Shown: piece by piece, positions 24,221 to 34,300 of the stretch
How positions within the stretch are numbered: position 1 is the first letter of the stretch
How the letters are laid out: every line of letters begins with the position of its first letter
Notes under the pieces: model-generated
Seen by the model: the letters and a program-made list of their open reading frames with translations, nothing else
The model's database searches: none
What the model was told of the DNA's origin: nothing
From: Planctomycetota bacterium
GTDB lineage: Bacteria > Planctomycetota > UBA1135 > GCA-002686595
Length of the DNA: 42,266 bases
Direction: 5' to 3'
Assembly (NCBI GenBank): GCA_028278425.1
Contig: JANQEJ010000347.1
Span: 1 to 42,266 of the forward strand
Translations under genes and position numbers: made by a program

Positions 24221-25171
24221 ATGAAGATCCAGCAGCGCAAGATCACCGTCGTCGGAGCCGGCTTCGTCGGCATGACCACGGCGGCGAAGTGCGCCGAGCG
24301 GAACCTGGCGGCCGAGGTGGTACTGACCGACATCGTCGAGGGCCGGCCGCAGGGCATCGCCCTCGACCTGAACCAGTCGGCGGCGGTCGAGGGCTGGACG
24401 ACGCACGTCACCGGCACGAACGACCCGGCCGACACGCGCGACTCCGACCTCTTCATCGTGACCGCCGGCAAGCCGCGCAAGCCCGGGATGAGCCGCTCGG
24501 ACCTGCTCGAGGTCAACGGGAAGGTGATCGCGAGCGTGGCCGAGACGATCCGCGACGGCTCGCCCGAGGCGATCGTGATCGTCGTGACGAACCCGCTCGA
24601 CACGATGGTGCACCTGATGCGCGCCAAGCTGGGCTTCCCGGGCCGGCGCGTGGTCGGGATGGCGGGCGTGCTGGACTCCGCGCGCTTCTCGCTCTTCCTC
24701 GCCGAGGCGACCGGCACGTCGGTCAAGGACGTCGACGCGATGGTGCTCGGCGCGCACGGCGACTCGATGGTCCCGATGCCGCGCGCCTGCACGGTCAACG
24801 GCGTCGCGGCGCTCGACCTGATCGACGGCGCGACGATGGACGCGCTCGCCGACCGCACGCGGCACGGCGGAGCGGAGATCGTCAAGCTCCTCAAGACCGG
24901 CAGCGCCTACTACGCGCCCGCCGCCGGCTCGGTGGCGATGGCGGCGTCGATCCTGAACGACGAGCGGCGCGTGCTGCCCTGCGCGTGCTTCCTCAACGGC
25001 CAGTACGGCTTCGAGGGGATCTACATGGGCGTGCCGGCGGTCCTCGGCGCCGGCGGCGTCGAGGACATCGTCGAGCTCTCGCTCGACACCGAGGCCCGGA
25101 TCCAGATGCAGAAGACCGCCGGCGCCGTGCAGGGCGACCTCGAGAGCCTGCGCGACCTCGGCCTCCTGTGA
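24221..25171 (+). CDS. mdh: Malate dehydrogenase (LDH-like type)
   Basis: The protein has 316 residues. It oxidises malate to oxaloacetate with NAD in the TCA cycle. The Rossmann nucleotide-binding motif is VVGAGFVGMTTA and the adenosine-binding acid is in VVLTDIVEG. The mobile loop reads TAGKPRKPGMSRSDLL, with Arg at the specificity position as in malate rather than lactate enzymes. VTNPLDTM and the catalytic His179 in LGAHGDSMVP follow. It belongs to the tetrameric, LDH-like MDH group. fumC begins 7 bp downstream, so the two successive TCA steps are co-transcribed. Confidence 0.96.
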   Translation: MKIQQRKITVVGAGFVGMTTAAKCAERNLAAEVVLTDIVEGRPQGIALDLNQSAAVEGWTTHVTGTNDPADTRDSDLFIVTAGKPRKPGMSRSDLLEVNGKVIASVAETIRDGSPEAIVIVVTNPLDTMVHLMRAKLGFPGRRVVGMAGVLDSARFSLFLAEATGTSVKDVDAMVLGAHGDSMVPMPRACTVNGVAALDLIDGATMDALADRTRHGGAEIVKLLKTGSAYYAPAAGSVAMAASILNDERRVLPCACFLNGQYGFEGIYMGVPAVLGAGGVEDIVELSLDTEARIQMQKTAGAVQGDLESLRDLGLL

Positions 25172-25178
25172 GAGAGAC

Positions 25179-26582
<1,404 letters not shown>

Positions 26583-26973
26583 TCCGCGTACGGTGCCCGC
26601 GCGGCCCTGCGCCTGGGAGCGCGGAGAGGAACGGAGGGCACGGAGCCCGGAGTTTAACACGGAGATGAACGGAGTTATCGGAGAGCACGGAGATCGGAAT
26701 TTACGATGTCCGTCTCCGCGTGTTGTCCGTCTCTGACCGTCGCCCGGTCGCGGCGTGATGCGACCGCGGAGACAGCCGCCGTGTCAGGACGCAGTTGCGT
26801 GGAACGGTCCGGATCGAAGAGCACGCGGGGTCGTTCTCCGCAAAATTCCGATCTCCGTGCTCTCCGATAACTCCGTTCATCTCCGTGTTAAACTCCGGGC
26901 TCCGTGCCCTCCGTTCCTCTCCGCGATCCCAGGCGCAGGCTCGCGCGGACTTCACTCCGGCACCGTACGCGGA
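26583..26973. repeat. 391-bp CGGAG-rich palindromic element between fumC and the thioesterase gene
   Basis: Left core 26606-26702 and right core 26843-26939 are inverted copies of 97 bp with a single mismatch. Outside them a further 15 bp (26583-26597 with 26959-26973) match perfectly, with unequal spacers. Each core arm carries CGGAG eight times at steps of 7-12 bp (left copies start near 26622, 26632, 26641, 26648, 26660, 26670, 26679, 26688). The 140-bp centre holds another 9-bp inverted pair (26712-26720 with 26765-26773). The element fills the gap exactly from the fumC stop to the stop of the convergent gene. It encodes no credible protein and could act as a two-way terminator or cruciform. 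Similar ACGGAG-type intergenic repeats exist in other bacterial genomes. Confidence 0.85.
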
Positions 26974-27375
26974 CTACAGGTCGAACACCAGGTAGGTGAA
27001 GAGCCCCTTCGCGACGAGTCGCTCGTCCTGGGAGACTTCCACCTCTGCCAGCGCGACCTTGCGCCCGACGCGGACCGGCTTGCCGCGGCCGACGAGCTCG
27101 GGGCCTTCGAGGTCGGCCGAGCGCACGAAGTTGAGCTTGAACTCGATGCTCGTCATCGTCTTTCCGTCCGGGAGCGTCGGCGCGATCGCGTAGACCGCGG
27201 TCGTGTCCGCGAAGGTCGAGATCATCCCGCCGTGGACCTTGCCGCCCTCCTGCTTGAGCTCGGGGCGGAGCTCCATCGTGAGCTCGGATCCCTCCGCCTC
27301 GCTCGAGACGAGCCGGAACCCGAGATACTCGTTGATCGGCGTCCGGTCGAAGAGCTGGCGCACGCTGGGATTCAT
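26974..27375 (-). CDS. PaaI-type hotdog thioesterase
   Basis: The protein has 133 residues. It has the hotdog-fold layout of PaaI/YigI-type acyl-CoA thioesterases: PINEYLGFRLVSSEAEGSEL, then KVHGGMISTFADTTAVYAI, in which the HGG turn and the Asp in the central helix form the active site, followed by SIEFKLNFVRSADLEGPELV and a C-terminal strand. It would hydrolyse a small or aromatic acyl-CoA in the cytoplasm; the substrate is unknown. TAGGCT lies 6 nt before the ATG (27382-27387), so the message may be leaderless. Its stop codon abuts the palindromic element. Confidence 0.9.
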   Translation of the reverse strand: MNPSVRQLFDRTPINEYLGFRLVSSEAEGSELTMELRPELKQEGGKVHGGMISTFADTTAVYAIAPTLPDGKTMTSIEFKLNFVRSADLEGPELVGRGKPVRVGRKVALAEVEVSQDERLVAKGLFTYLVFDL

Positions 27376-27514
27376 GGCAAGAGCCTAACCGCTATCCTCC
27401 GCCGGTGAGCGCTGGGACCTGATGACGGAGGAGACGTTCGCGCGCGCTGATCGCCGGGGCTACGATCGTCGCGCTCGGCCTGCGCTTCACCGCAACTCCG
27501 AAAACGTCGTCCCC

Positions 27515-28372
27515 ATGAGAACCGCCAAGCTCCGCCTCCTGGTCCTTCCCTTCTTCGGCCTCCTGCTCGGCGCGGGCGTCTTCGCCTCGGGTCCGCAGTG
27601 GGGCACCGACACCGTCGAGACGCACCCGGTCACCGACAAGATCGCGTACCTCGTGGGGGGCGGGGGCAACGTCGGCGTCATGGTGGGGGAGGACGGCGTG
27701 CTCCTGGTCGACGACCTCTTCGCGCAGCACGCCGAGAACATCGAGAAGGCGGTCGCCGCGCTCGGCGGCGAGGGCTACAGCTACCTGGTCAACACCCACC
27801 ACCACGGGGACCACACCGGCGGCAACGAGCACTTCGGCCAGAAGGCGACGCTGGTGTCGCACACCAACGTCCGCAAGCGCCTCGATCCGGGCAAGCCGGG
27901 GGCGCTGCCGGTGATCACCCACGAGGCCGGGATGTCGATCCACGTGAACGGCGAGGAGGTCGTCCTGCTCCACTTCGGCCCCGGCCACACCGACGGCGAC
28001 ACGGTGGTGTGGTTCACCGGCTCGAACGTCGTCCACATGGGCGACCTGTTCTTCAACGTGGGCTACCCCTTCATCGACCTGAACAGCGGCGGCGACGTCG
28101 AGGGGATGATCGACTCGGTGCGGACCGTGTTGGATCTCGTTCCGGACGACGCGAAGGTCATCCCCGGGCACGGCGAGGTGACCGACCCGGCCGGTCTGAC
28201 CGCCTACGTCGAGATGATCGAGGACTGCCTCGCCCGGGTGCGCAAGGCGGTCGGCGAGGGCAAGCCGGTCGGTCCCGACCTCGTCGCGGACTACAACGAG
28301 CGCTGGGGCGGCTTCGCCTTCATCACCCCGGAGAAGTGGGTGGGGACGCTGGAGACCTACGTCAAGCGATAG
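27515..28372 (+). CDS. Exported metallo-beta-lactamase-fold hydrolase
   Basis: The protein has 285 residues from the ATG at 27515; the open frame runs further upstream, but the hydrophobic signal peptide (LRLLVLPFFGLLLGAGVFAS) starts here. The MBL-fold metal ligands are complete: HHHGDH with His95, His97, Asp99 and His100, then GPGHTDGDTVV, MGDLFFN and a final VIPGHGEV. The overall pattern resembles subclass B3-like or quinoprotein-relay/SoxH-like MBL proteins, so antibiotic hydrolysis should not be assumed. It is divergent from the thioesterase gene and convergent with the barrel gene. Confidence 0.9.
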   Translation: MRTAKLRLLVLPFFGLLLGAGVFASGPQWGTDTVETHPVTDKIAYLVGGGGNVGVMVGEDGVLLVDDLFAQHAENIEKAVAALGGEGYSYLVNTHHHGDHTGGNEHFGQKATLVSHTNVRKRLDPGKPGALPVITHEAGMSIHVNGEEVVLLHFGPGHTDGDTVVWFTGSNVVHMGDLFFNVGYPFIDLNSGGDVEGMIDSVRTVLDLVPDDAKVIPGHGEVTDPAGLTAYVEMIEDCLARVRKAVGEGKPVGPDLVADYNERWGGFAFITPEKWVGTLETYVKR

Positions 28373-28377
28373 CGCCC

Positions 28378-28397
28378 CTACGGCCTAAAGGCCGTAG
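28378..28397. terminator. Hairpin between convergent MBL and barrel genes
   Basis: CTACGGCC (28378-28385), loop TAAA, GGCCGTAG (28390-28397): a perfect 8-bp stem. It starts 6 bp after the MBL stop and includes the barrel gene stop codon. No T-run follows, as is common in GC-rich genomes, so terminator function for both genes is inferred. Confidence 0.45.
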
Positions 28398-29035
28398 TGC
28401 ACGCCGACCTCGAACACGCTCTGGCGGTTCTCGAGGTCGAAGCTCACCGGCACCGAGCTGTCCAGCGCCTCCAGATCCTCGGTGGCGAAGTAGCGGTACT
28501 GGAGGAACCAGGAGTAGTTCCCGCCGAGGAGGTAGCGCGCGCCCGCCTTGCCCTGGTACGCGAAGGCGAAGTCGTCGTCGATGTCGAAGTCCGCGGGCGA
28601 GTCGCCCTTGGAGTCGAGGTCGAGCGCGCCGGCGATGCCGGCCCCCGCGCCGCCGTAGAGCGAGATCTTGTCGGTGAGCTGGTAGTCGATCACGCCGTTG
28701 ATCAGGAACGCGTTGTTCGAGAACTGCTCGGGCGTGGCCGATCCGGGGGCGAGCACGCGCGTGTCGACCGACTGCTCGCTGAAGAACCCCTCGAACTCGA
28801 TGGCGAGCCCGAAGTCGTCGCCCAGCGCGTCCTCGAGCTCGTACCCGAAGAGGAGGCTCGCCCCGATGCCCGAATCGAAGCCGACGTCGCCGACCAGCCC
28901 CTGCGAGTCCTCCATGTTCGTGATGCCCACGCTGAAGTCGAGGTACCAGGGACCGAACTCGTCCGCGTCCTGCGCCGTCGCGGAGCCGGCGAGGACGAGC
29001 AGGGCGCAGAGGCTGGCGGGGGAGATGGGCGTCAT
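28385..29035 (-). CDS. Outer-membrane beta-barrel protein (OmpA/OmpW-like)
   Basis: The protein has 216 residues. A signal peptide (ISPASLCALLVLAGSATAQD) is followed by alternating amphipathic strands: WYLDFSVGITNME, GASLLFGYELED, FGLAIEFEGFFSE, NAFLINGVIDYQLTDKISLY, GGAGAGIAGAL, FAYQGKAGARYLLGGNYSWF, and a terminal strand QSVFEVGVHYGL. An eight-stranded barrel fits this length. It implies a diderm envelope. The function is unknown. The ATG at 29035 is preceded by GAGGAACC. Earlier in-frame sequence is a low-complexity shadow. Confidence 0.82.
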   Translation of the reverse strand: MTPISPASLCALLVLAGSATAQDADEFGPWYLDFSVGITNMEDSQGLVGDVGFDSGIGASLLFGYELEDALGDDFGLAIEFEGFFSEQSVDTRVLAPGSATPEQFSNNAFLINGVIDYQLTDKISLYGGAGAGIAGALDLDSKGDSPADFDIDDDFAFAYQGKAGARYLLGGNYSWFLQYRYFATEDLEALDSSVPVSFDLENRQSVFEVGVHYGL

Positions 29036-29083
29036 GGTTCCTCGGGTGGCAGGCCGATGGGCGTGGGGGGCTCGGGGGCGGGG

Positions 29084-29111
29084 ATTGTAGGGCAGCCGGG
29101 GACGCGGGCAA
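29084..29111 (-). promoter_or_regulatory. Putative promoter of the barrel gene
   Basis: On the minus strand: TTGCCC (29111-29106), 16 nt spacer, TACAAT (29089-29084). The transcript leader would be about 45 nt. Confidence 0.45.
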
Positions 29112-29179
29112 GCGCGGGCCGCCGGGCCCCGGTCGCCAGCCTCTACACCCGCGGAACCGGCCGGTTTCCCGGCTTCCCG

Positions 29180-29208
29180 TTGCCGCCGGGTGGGGCCGGG
29201 CCTAGACT
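29180..29208 (+). promoter_or_regulatory. Putative promoter of rpmH
   Basis: TTGCCG (29180-29185), exactly 17 nt spacer, TAGACT (29203-29208). The ATG of rpmH follows 43 nt later. It is a good sigma-70-type match for this GC content. Confidence 0.5.
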
Positions 29209-29251
29209 GCTCGGCTCGTTTTCGGGCGTAGCCCGCCCGGCAGCGGCGAAC

Positions 29252-29377
29252 ATGAAGATCAAGACTCGGAACAGCAAGACCAAGCGCGCCCGCAAGGGCG
29301 GGTTCCGCGCGCGCCAGAAGACCAAGGGCGGCCGCAAGACGAACAAGCGTCAGCGGGCGCGCCACGGCAGCATCTAG
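29252..29377 (+). CDS. rpmH: Ribosomal protein bL34
   Basis: This tiny gene encodes 41 residues. The sequence is extremely basic and matches the bL34 core: SKTKRARKGGFRARQKTKGG followed by RKTNKRQRARHG. The usual N-terminal MKRTFQPS is replaced by MKIKTRN. bL34 binds 23S rRNA in the large subunit. It is easily missed because it forms the C-terminal end of a much longer shadow frame that runs antisense to the barrel gene. In most bacteria rpmH is followed by rnpA and lies near dnaA; here it stands alone, with a barrel gene on one side and the ygiQ-like gene on the other. It has its own promoter-like sequence. Confidence 0.85.
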   Translation: MKIKTRNSKTKRARKGGFRARQKTKGGRKTNKRQRARHGSI

Positions 29378-29425
29378 CGTCTCTTCGCAACGGCTCCCTC
29401 GCCGTCGGCGGGGCGCCCTCGCGCC

Positions 29426-31261
29426 ATGGAACCGATTCCTTTCTTGCCGCGCACGCGGGCCGAGATGGCCCGCCGGGGTTGGGACGCCCTCGACGTCCTG
29501 CTGATCACCGGCGACGGGTACGTCGACCACCCGTCCTTCGGCGCCGCGGCGATCGGGCGGCTGCTCGAGTCCCACGGCTGGCGCGTGGGGATGCTCGACT
29601 GCCCCGAGCTGGAGCCGGACGGCTCCGGGTGGGAGCGGCTGCCCGCCCCGCGGCTCTTCGTCGGCGTGACCGCCGGCACCATCGACTCGATGGTGACCAA
29701 CTACACCGCGTCGAAGCGGCGCCGGCGCGTCGACGTGTACCGGCCCGGCGGCCGGCCCGGCCGCCCGAACCGCGCGACGATCGCCTACACCTCGCAGGCG
29801 CGCCACCGCTTTCCCGGCGTGCCGGTCGTCGTCGGCGGACTCGAGGCGGGCCCGCGACGGCTGGCGTACTACGACTACTGGCAGGACGCGCTGCGCCGCT
29901 CGATCCTCGTCGACGCCAAGGCGGACCTGCTCGTGTGGGGCATGGCGGAGCGCCAGGTCCTCGAGCTCGCGCGGCGCCGCGCGGCGGGGGAGCCGCTCGG
30001 CGGGCTGGCGTCGACGTGCGAGGTCGTTCGCGCGGGGGAGGTGCCCGAACACGCGCGCGTCGTCCCGGCCTTCGAGGAACTAAAGGCGGACCCCGACCGC
30101 CTGATCGAGCTCTTCCGCGCCGTGCGCGAGGAGAACCACCCCGGCGCGCGGCCGCTCGCGCAGCGCCACGGGAACCGCTGGGTCGTGCAGCACCCGCCGC
30201 TCCCGCCGTCGACCCAGGCGGAGGTGGACTCCTACTACGACCTGCCGTACCGCCTCGCGTGGCATCCCGACCACGACGCCGCCGGCGGGATCCCCGCGCT
30301 GGAGCCGGTGCGCTGGAGCGTGAACACCCACCGCGGCTGCATGGCCGACTGCACGTTCTGCTCGATCACCTTCCACCAGGGGCGCGCGATCCAGGGGCGG
30401 AGCGAGGAGAGCATCCTGCGCGAGGCGGCGCGCCTCGCCGAGCACCACGACTTCCGCGGCACGATCACCGACGTCGGCGGCCCGACGGCGAACATGTACG
30501 GGCTCGGGTGCAAGCTCCTGGAGAAGGGCGACCCGTGCCTCGACCGCGACTGCCTGACGCCCGACGTATGTCCCGCGCTGCGCATCGACAAGGCGTCGGA
30601 GGGCTACCGGCGCCTGCTCGCGCTCGTGCGCAACGCCAAGGGCGTCAAGCACGCCTTCGTCAGCTCGGGCATCCGCTACGACATGCTGCGGGGACGCGAC
30701 GGCGAGCTCCTGCCGCTCCACCGCGACCTCGTGCGCCACCACGTTCCCGGCCGCATGAAGCTCGCGCCCGAGCACGCGTCGCCCGACACGCTGCGCGCGA
30801 TGAACAAGCCCGGCTTCGAGGTCTACGAGGCGTACGAGCGCGATTACAAGGCGGAGTGCCGGGAGCTGGGCAAGGACCAGCACCTCGTCAACTACTTCAT
30901 CGTCGGGCATCCGGGGACGACGCTCGCGGACGCGGTGCTGCTCTTCGAGAAGCTCCTCGACCGCAACTACTCGCCCGAGCAGGCGCAGGAGTTCATCCCG
31001 TTGCCGATGACGCGCGCGTGCGTGCAGTACGTCACCGGCCGCGACCCGATCACCGGCGAGGAGCTCTACGTCCCGCGCGGCGGACGCGAGCGGCGGTTGC
31101 AGAAGGCGCTCGTGCGCTGGAAGGCGCCGGAGTCGCGCGCGCTCGTCGAGGAGGCGCTGCGCGAAGCGGGGCGCGAGGATCTCCTGCCGCGCTTCCGGCG
31201 GCTCGCGGGCGGGGCGAAGCGCCGGGAGAAGGCGCGCCTGGACCTCGATCCCTGCGGATAG
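29426..31261 (+). CDS. YgiQ-family radical SAM protein
   Basis: The protein has 611 residues. The radical-SAM iron-sulfur motif is CMADCTFC (Cys305, Cys309, Cys312), preceded by RWSVNTHRGC. The N-terminal part (residues about 1-280) starts PFLPRTRAEMARRGWDALDV and GDGYVDHPSFGAAAIGRLLE, which is characteristic of YgiQ, followed by GVTAGTIDSMVTNYTASKRR. The C-terminal part carries MKLAPEHASPDTLRAMNKPG and NYFIVGHPGTTLADAV. The family is widespread and its reaction is not established. The start ATG is 48 bp after rpmH and has no strong Shine-Dalgarno. Confidence 0.95.
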   Translation: MEPIPFLPRTRAEMARRGWDALDVLLITGDGYVDHPSFGAAAIGRLLESHGWRVGMLDCPELEPDGSGWERLPAPRLFVGVTAGTIDSMVTNYTASKRRRRVDVYRPGGRPGRPNRATIAYTSQARHRFPGVPVVVGGLEAGPRRLAYYDYWQDALRRSILVDAKADLLVWGMAERQVLELARRRAAGEPLGGLASTCEVVRAGEVPEHARVVPAFEELKADPDRLIELFRAVREENHPGARPLAQRHGNRWVVQHPPLPPSTQAEVDSYYDLPYRLAWHPDHDAAGGIPALEPVRWSVNTHRGCMADCTFCSITFHQGRAIQGRSEESILREAARLAEHHDFRGTITDVGGPTANMYGLGCKLLEKGDPCLDRDCLTPDVCPALRIDKASEGYRRLLALVRNAKGVKHAFVSSGIRYDMLRGRDGELLPLHRDLVRHHVPGRMKLAPEHASPDTLRAMNKPGFEVYEAYERDYKAECRELGKDQHLVNYFIVGHPGTTLADAVLLFEKLLDRNYSPEQAQEFIPLPMTRACVQYVTGRDPITGEELYVPRGGRERRLQKALVRWKAPESRALVEEALREAGREDLLPRFRRLAGGAKRREKARLDLDPCG

Positions 31262-31311
31262 GGCGGGTTTGCGGTCCGCGGCCCGCCGGGCGAGAATCCG
31301 GGGGATCGCTT

Positions 31312-34300
31312 TTGATCGCTCGCGCCTTGACCGAAGAGCCCGATTCCCGCTCGGACGACGACCCGACCGTCCCCTCCCAACCGCCGCCGCGGCTTGATTC
31401 GACGCCGGACTCGGAGAGCGAGGAGACCGTGTGGAGCGCGGTCCCCAAGGCCGACGCCAGCGTCCACCTGAAGGCCAGCCGGCCCGGCGAGCTGCCGCGC
31501 GTCTACGGGCCCTTCCGGGTGATCCGCACGATCGCCTCCGGCGGCATGGGGACGGTCTACGAGGCGATGCAGGAGCATCCCCGGCGCGTCGTCGCGCTCA
31601 AGGTGATCAAGGCGGGGCTCGCGTCGCCGGCGGTCCTCCGGCGCTTCGAGTACGAGTCGCAGGTGCTGGCCAGGCTGCACCACCCCGGGATCGCGCAGGT
31701 CTACGCGGCGGGGACGCAGGAGAGCGAGCTGGGAAGGCTCCCGTACTTCGCGATGGAGTTCATCGTCGGGGCGAAGTCGCTGACCGAGTTCTTCCGCGAG
31801 AACGACGTCGAATTGGAGGACCGCCTCGAGCTCTTCCACCGGGTCTGTCTCGCCGTCCACCACGGCCACCAGCGGGGCTTCATCCACCGGGACCTGAAGC
31901 CCGGCAACGTCATGGTCGACGCCGAGGGACAGCCGAAGATCATCGACTTCGGCGTCGCGCGCAGCACGGGAACCGATCTCGCGATCACCGCGATGGAGAC
32001 CGGCTTCGGGCAGCTCGTCGGGACGCTGCGCTACATGAGCCCGGAGCAGTGCGCCGGCGACCCGCACGACATCGACGTGCGCACCGACGTCTACTCGCTC
32101 GGCGTCATGCTGTTCGAGATCCTGACCGACGAGCTCCCGTACGACGTCGAGACCGGCTCCATCCTCAAGATCGCCGAGGCGATCCGGGGCGCCGTCCCGA
32201 AGAAGCTGTCGCAGGTGAGGCGCGGCCTGAAGGGCGACCTCGAGCGCATCGTCGACAAGGCCCTCGCGAAGGACCGGCGCAGGCGTTACCAGTCCGCGCT
32301 GGGGCTCGCGAACGACGTCCAGCGCTACCTGCGGCGCGAGCCGGTGCAGGCGCGTCCGGCGACGATCGGCTACCAGCTCGGGAAGTTCGCGCAGCGCAAC
32401 CGCGCCTTCGCCGCCACCTTCGCCGCCGCCGCCGTCGCGCTGGTCCTGGCGACCGGCGTGAGCTTGTTCTCGATGGTGCGGGCGGAGACCGCCAAGGAGG
32501 ACGCCGAGGCGAAGGCGCTCCTGCTCGAGCGGAAACGCTACGCGCAGCTCATCGAGGGCGCCGCCGGCGCGATCGAGACGGGGGACGCTCTCCGGGCGCG
32601 CGCGCACCTGGACGAGACCGAGGCGGCCATGCGCGGCTGGGAGTGGGAGTGGCTCGACCGCCGCGTCGACCGCAGCCACGCGACGCTGCTCGGACTCGCG
32701 GCCGGTGTCACCACCCTGGCGTGGTCCGGCGACGGTCGCTTCGTGACCGCCGCCGACGGCGACGGCCGAATCCTCGCTTGGAGCGTCGCCGACCGGCGGG
32801 TGCACCTCGAGGCCGACGAAGAGACGCGCATCGTCGCGCTGGCCGTTTCCACGAGCGGGCGTTTCGTCGCCGCGGGGATGGTCGACGGGCTGGTGGTCTA
32901 CGGCACCGAGGACGGCGCGCCGGCGCGGAGGCTCCTCGCCGGGAAGGCGATCAAGGCGCTCGCGTTCCGACCCGACGAGCGGGTGCTCGCGGTGTCCCAC
33001 GATCACAGCTCGGAGGTCCAGCTCGTGGACGCGGAGACCGGCGAGCTGTCCGCGATCGCCTCGCCCCTCCGCCGTCCCGCCGACGCGCTTTGCTTCTCCG
33101 AGGACGGCTCGGTCCTGCGAGGCGCCGCTGGGCCGACCTACTTCGAGCTGCTCGACCGCGGCGACGGTCGGTTCGTCCCCGGCGGGCGAAGCCTGGCCGA
33201 GCTCGGCGGCGAGGTCCGCCCGACGTTCGCGACCGGCGGCGGCGCGCTCCTCTGGAAGGGCCGCGAGGGCGGGTACGAGCTCAAGAGCCTCTCGAACGGA
33301 GGCACGCGGGCGGGGCACCTTCCGATCGAGGGCTTCGTTCCCTCCGCCGCGGACGGCGCGGGGACGCTCCTCGCGACGCCGCAGGGTCTCGGGATCCGCC
33401 TGACCGAGCTCGAGACGGGGCGGTTCCGCACCGTCCTGAGCGGGCATCGCGGTCCCCCGCGCGCCGTGGCGTTCAGCCCCGACGGCGAGGTGCTCGCCTC
33501 CGGCGGGCGCGACGGTCGCGTGCTCCTCTGGCGGTCGTGCCTGGGACGGCAGCCGGTGATGAACAGCCAGCTCGCGACCGACACCACGGTCGCCGCGCTC
33601 TTCCCTTCGGGCGATCGCGCGGTGATCGGCGGCCACGGGTCCGTGCGCGAGTACGAGGTCGCCACCGGGCGGGAGGTGAACACCTGGCTCGTGCCGCTGT
33701 CCCGCCAGGTCGAGCAGGTCGCCGTGGGGCCGCGCGGCGAGCGCATCGCCGTCGCCGGCGTCCGCAGACTGCGCGGCGGCGTGGACGGGGCCGACCACAG
33801 GGTCCTCGTCCTCGACCGCGACGGCGTCCTGCTCTGGTGCGCCGAAGCGCCGTGCACGCGGGTGCAGGCGCTCGCCTTCGGCCCGGAGGGCCGCATCCTC
33901 GTCAGCGGGCACGCCGACGGCTCGCTCGTCGCGTGGGATGCCGTGGACGGGACGCACGGGTCGCCGCTGCGCCCGTTCGAGGACCGCGCGATCCACTCCC
34001 TCGCCTTCGACGCGCGCGGGGGACGGCTCGCCGTCGGTGCGGGCGTCGACGCGGGGTCGGACGCGCGCTGCGAGGTCGTCCTGTACCGGCTCTCCGACTT
34101 CGAGCAGCTCGAGCGGATCCCCGCGCACGCGGGCTCGGTGAGCGCCCTCGCGTTTCACCCGGACGACGCAAGGTTGCTCTCGGGCGGGGCGGACGGCCGG
34201 GTCCGGCTGTGGGACGAGGACGGCGAGCTGGCCCGCGAGGTCGAGAACGCCGGCGAGCCGGCCTGCTCGCTCGCCTTCGCGCCCGGTCCCGGGCTGCGCG

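Noticed and set aside
27515..28372. Beta-lactamase resistance gene
   Set aside because: The MBL fold has many activities; the motifs do not single out beta-lactam hydrolysis.
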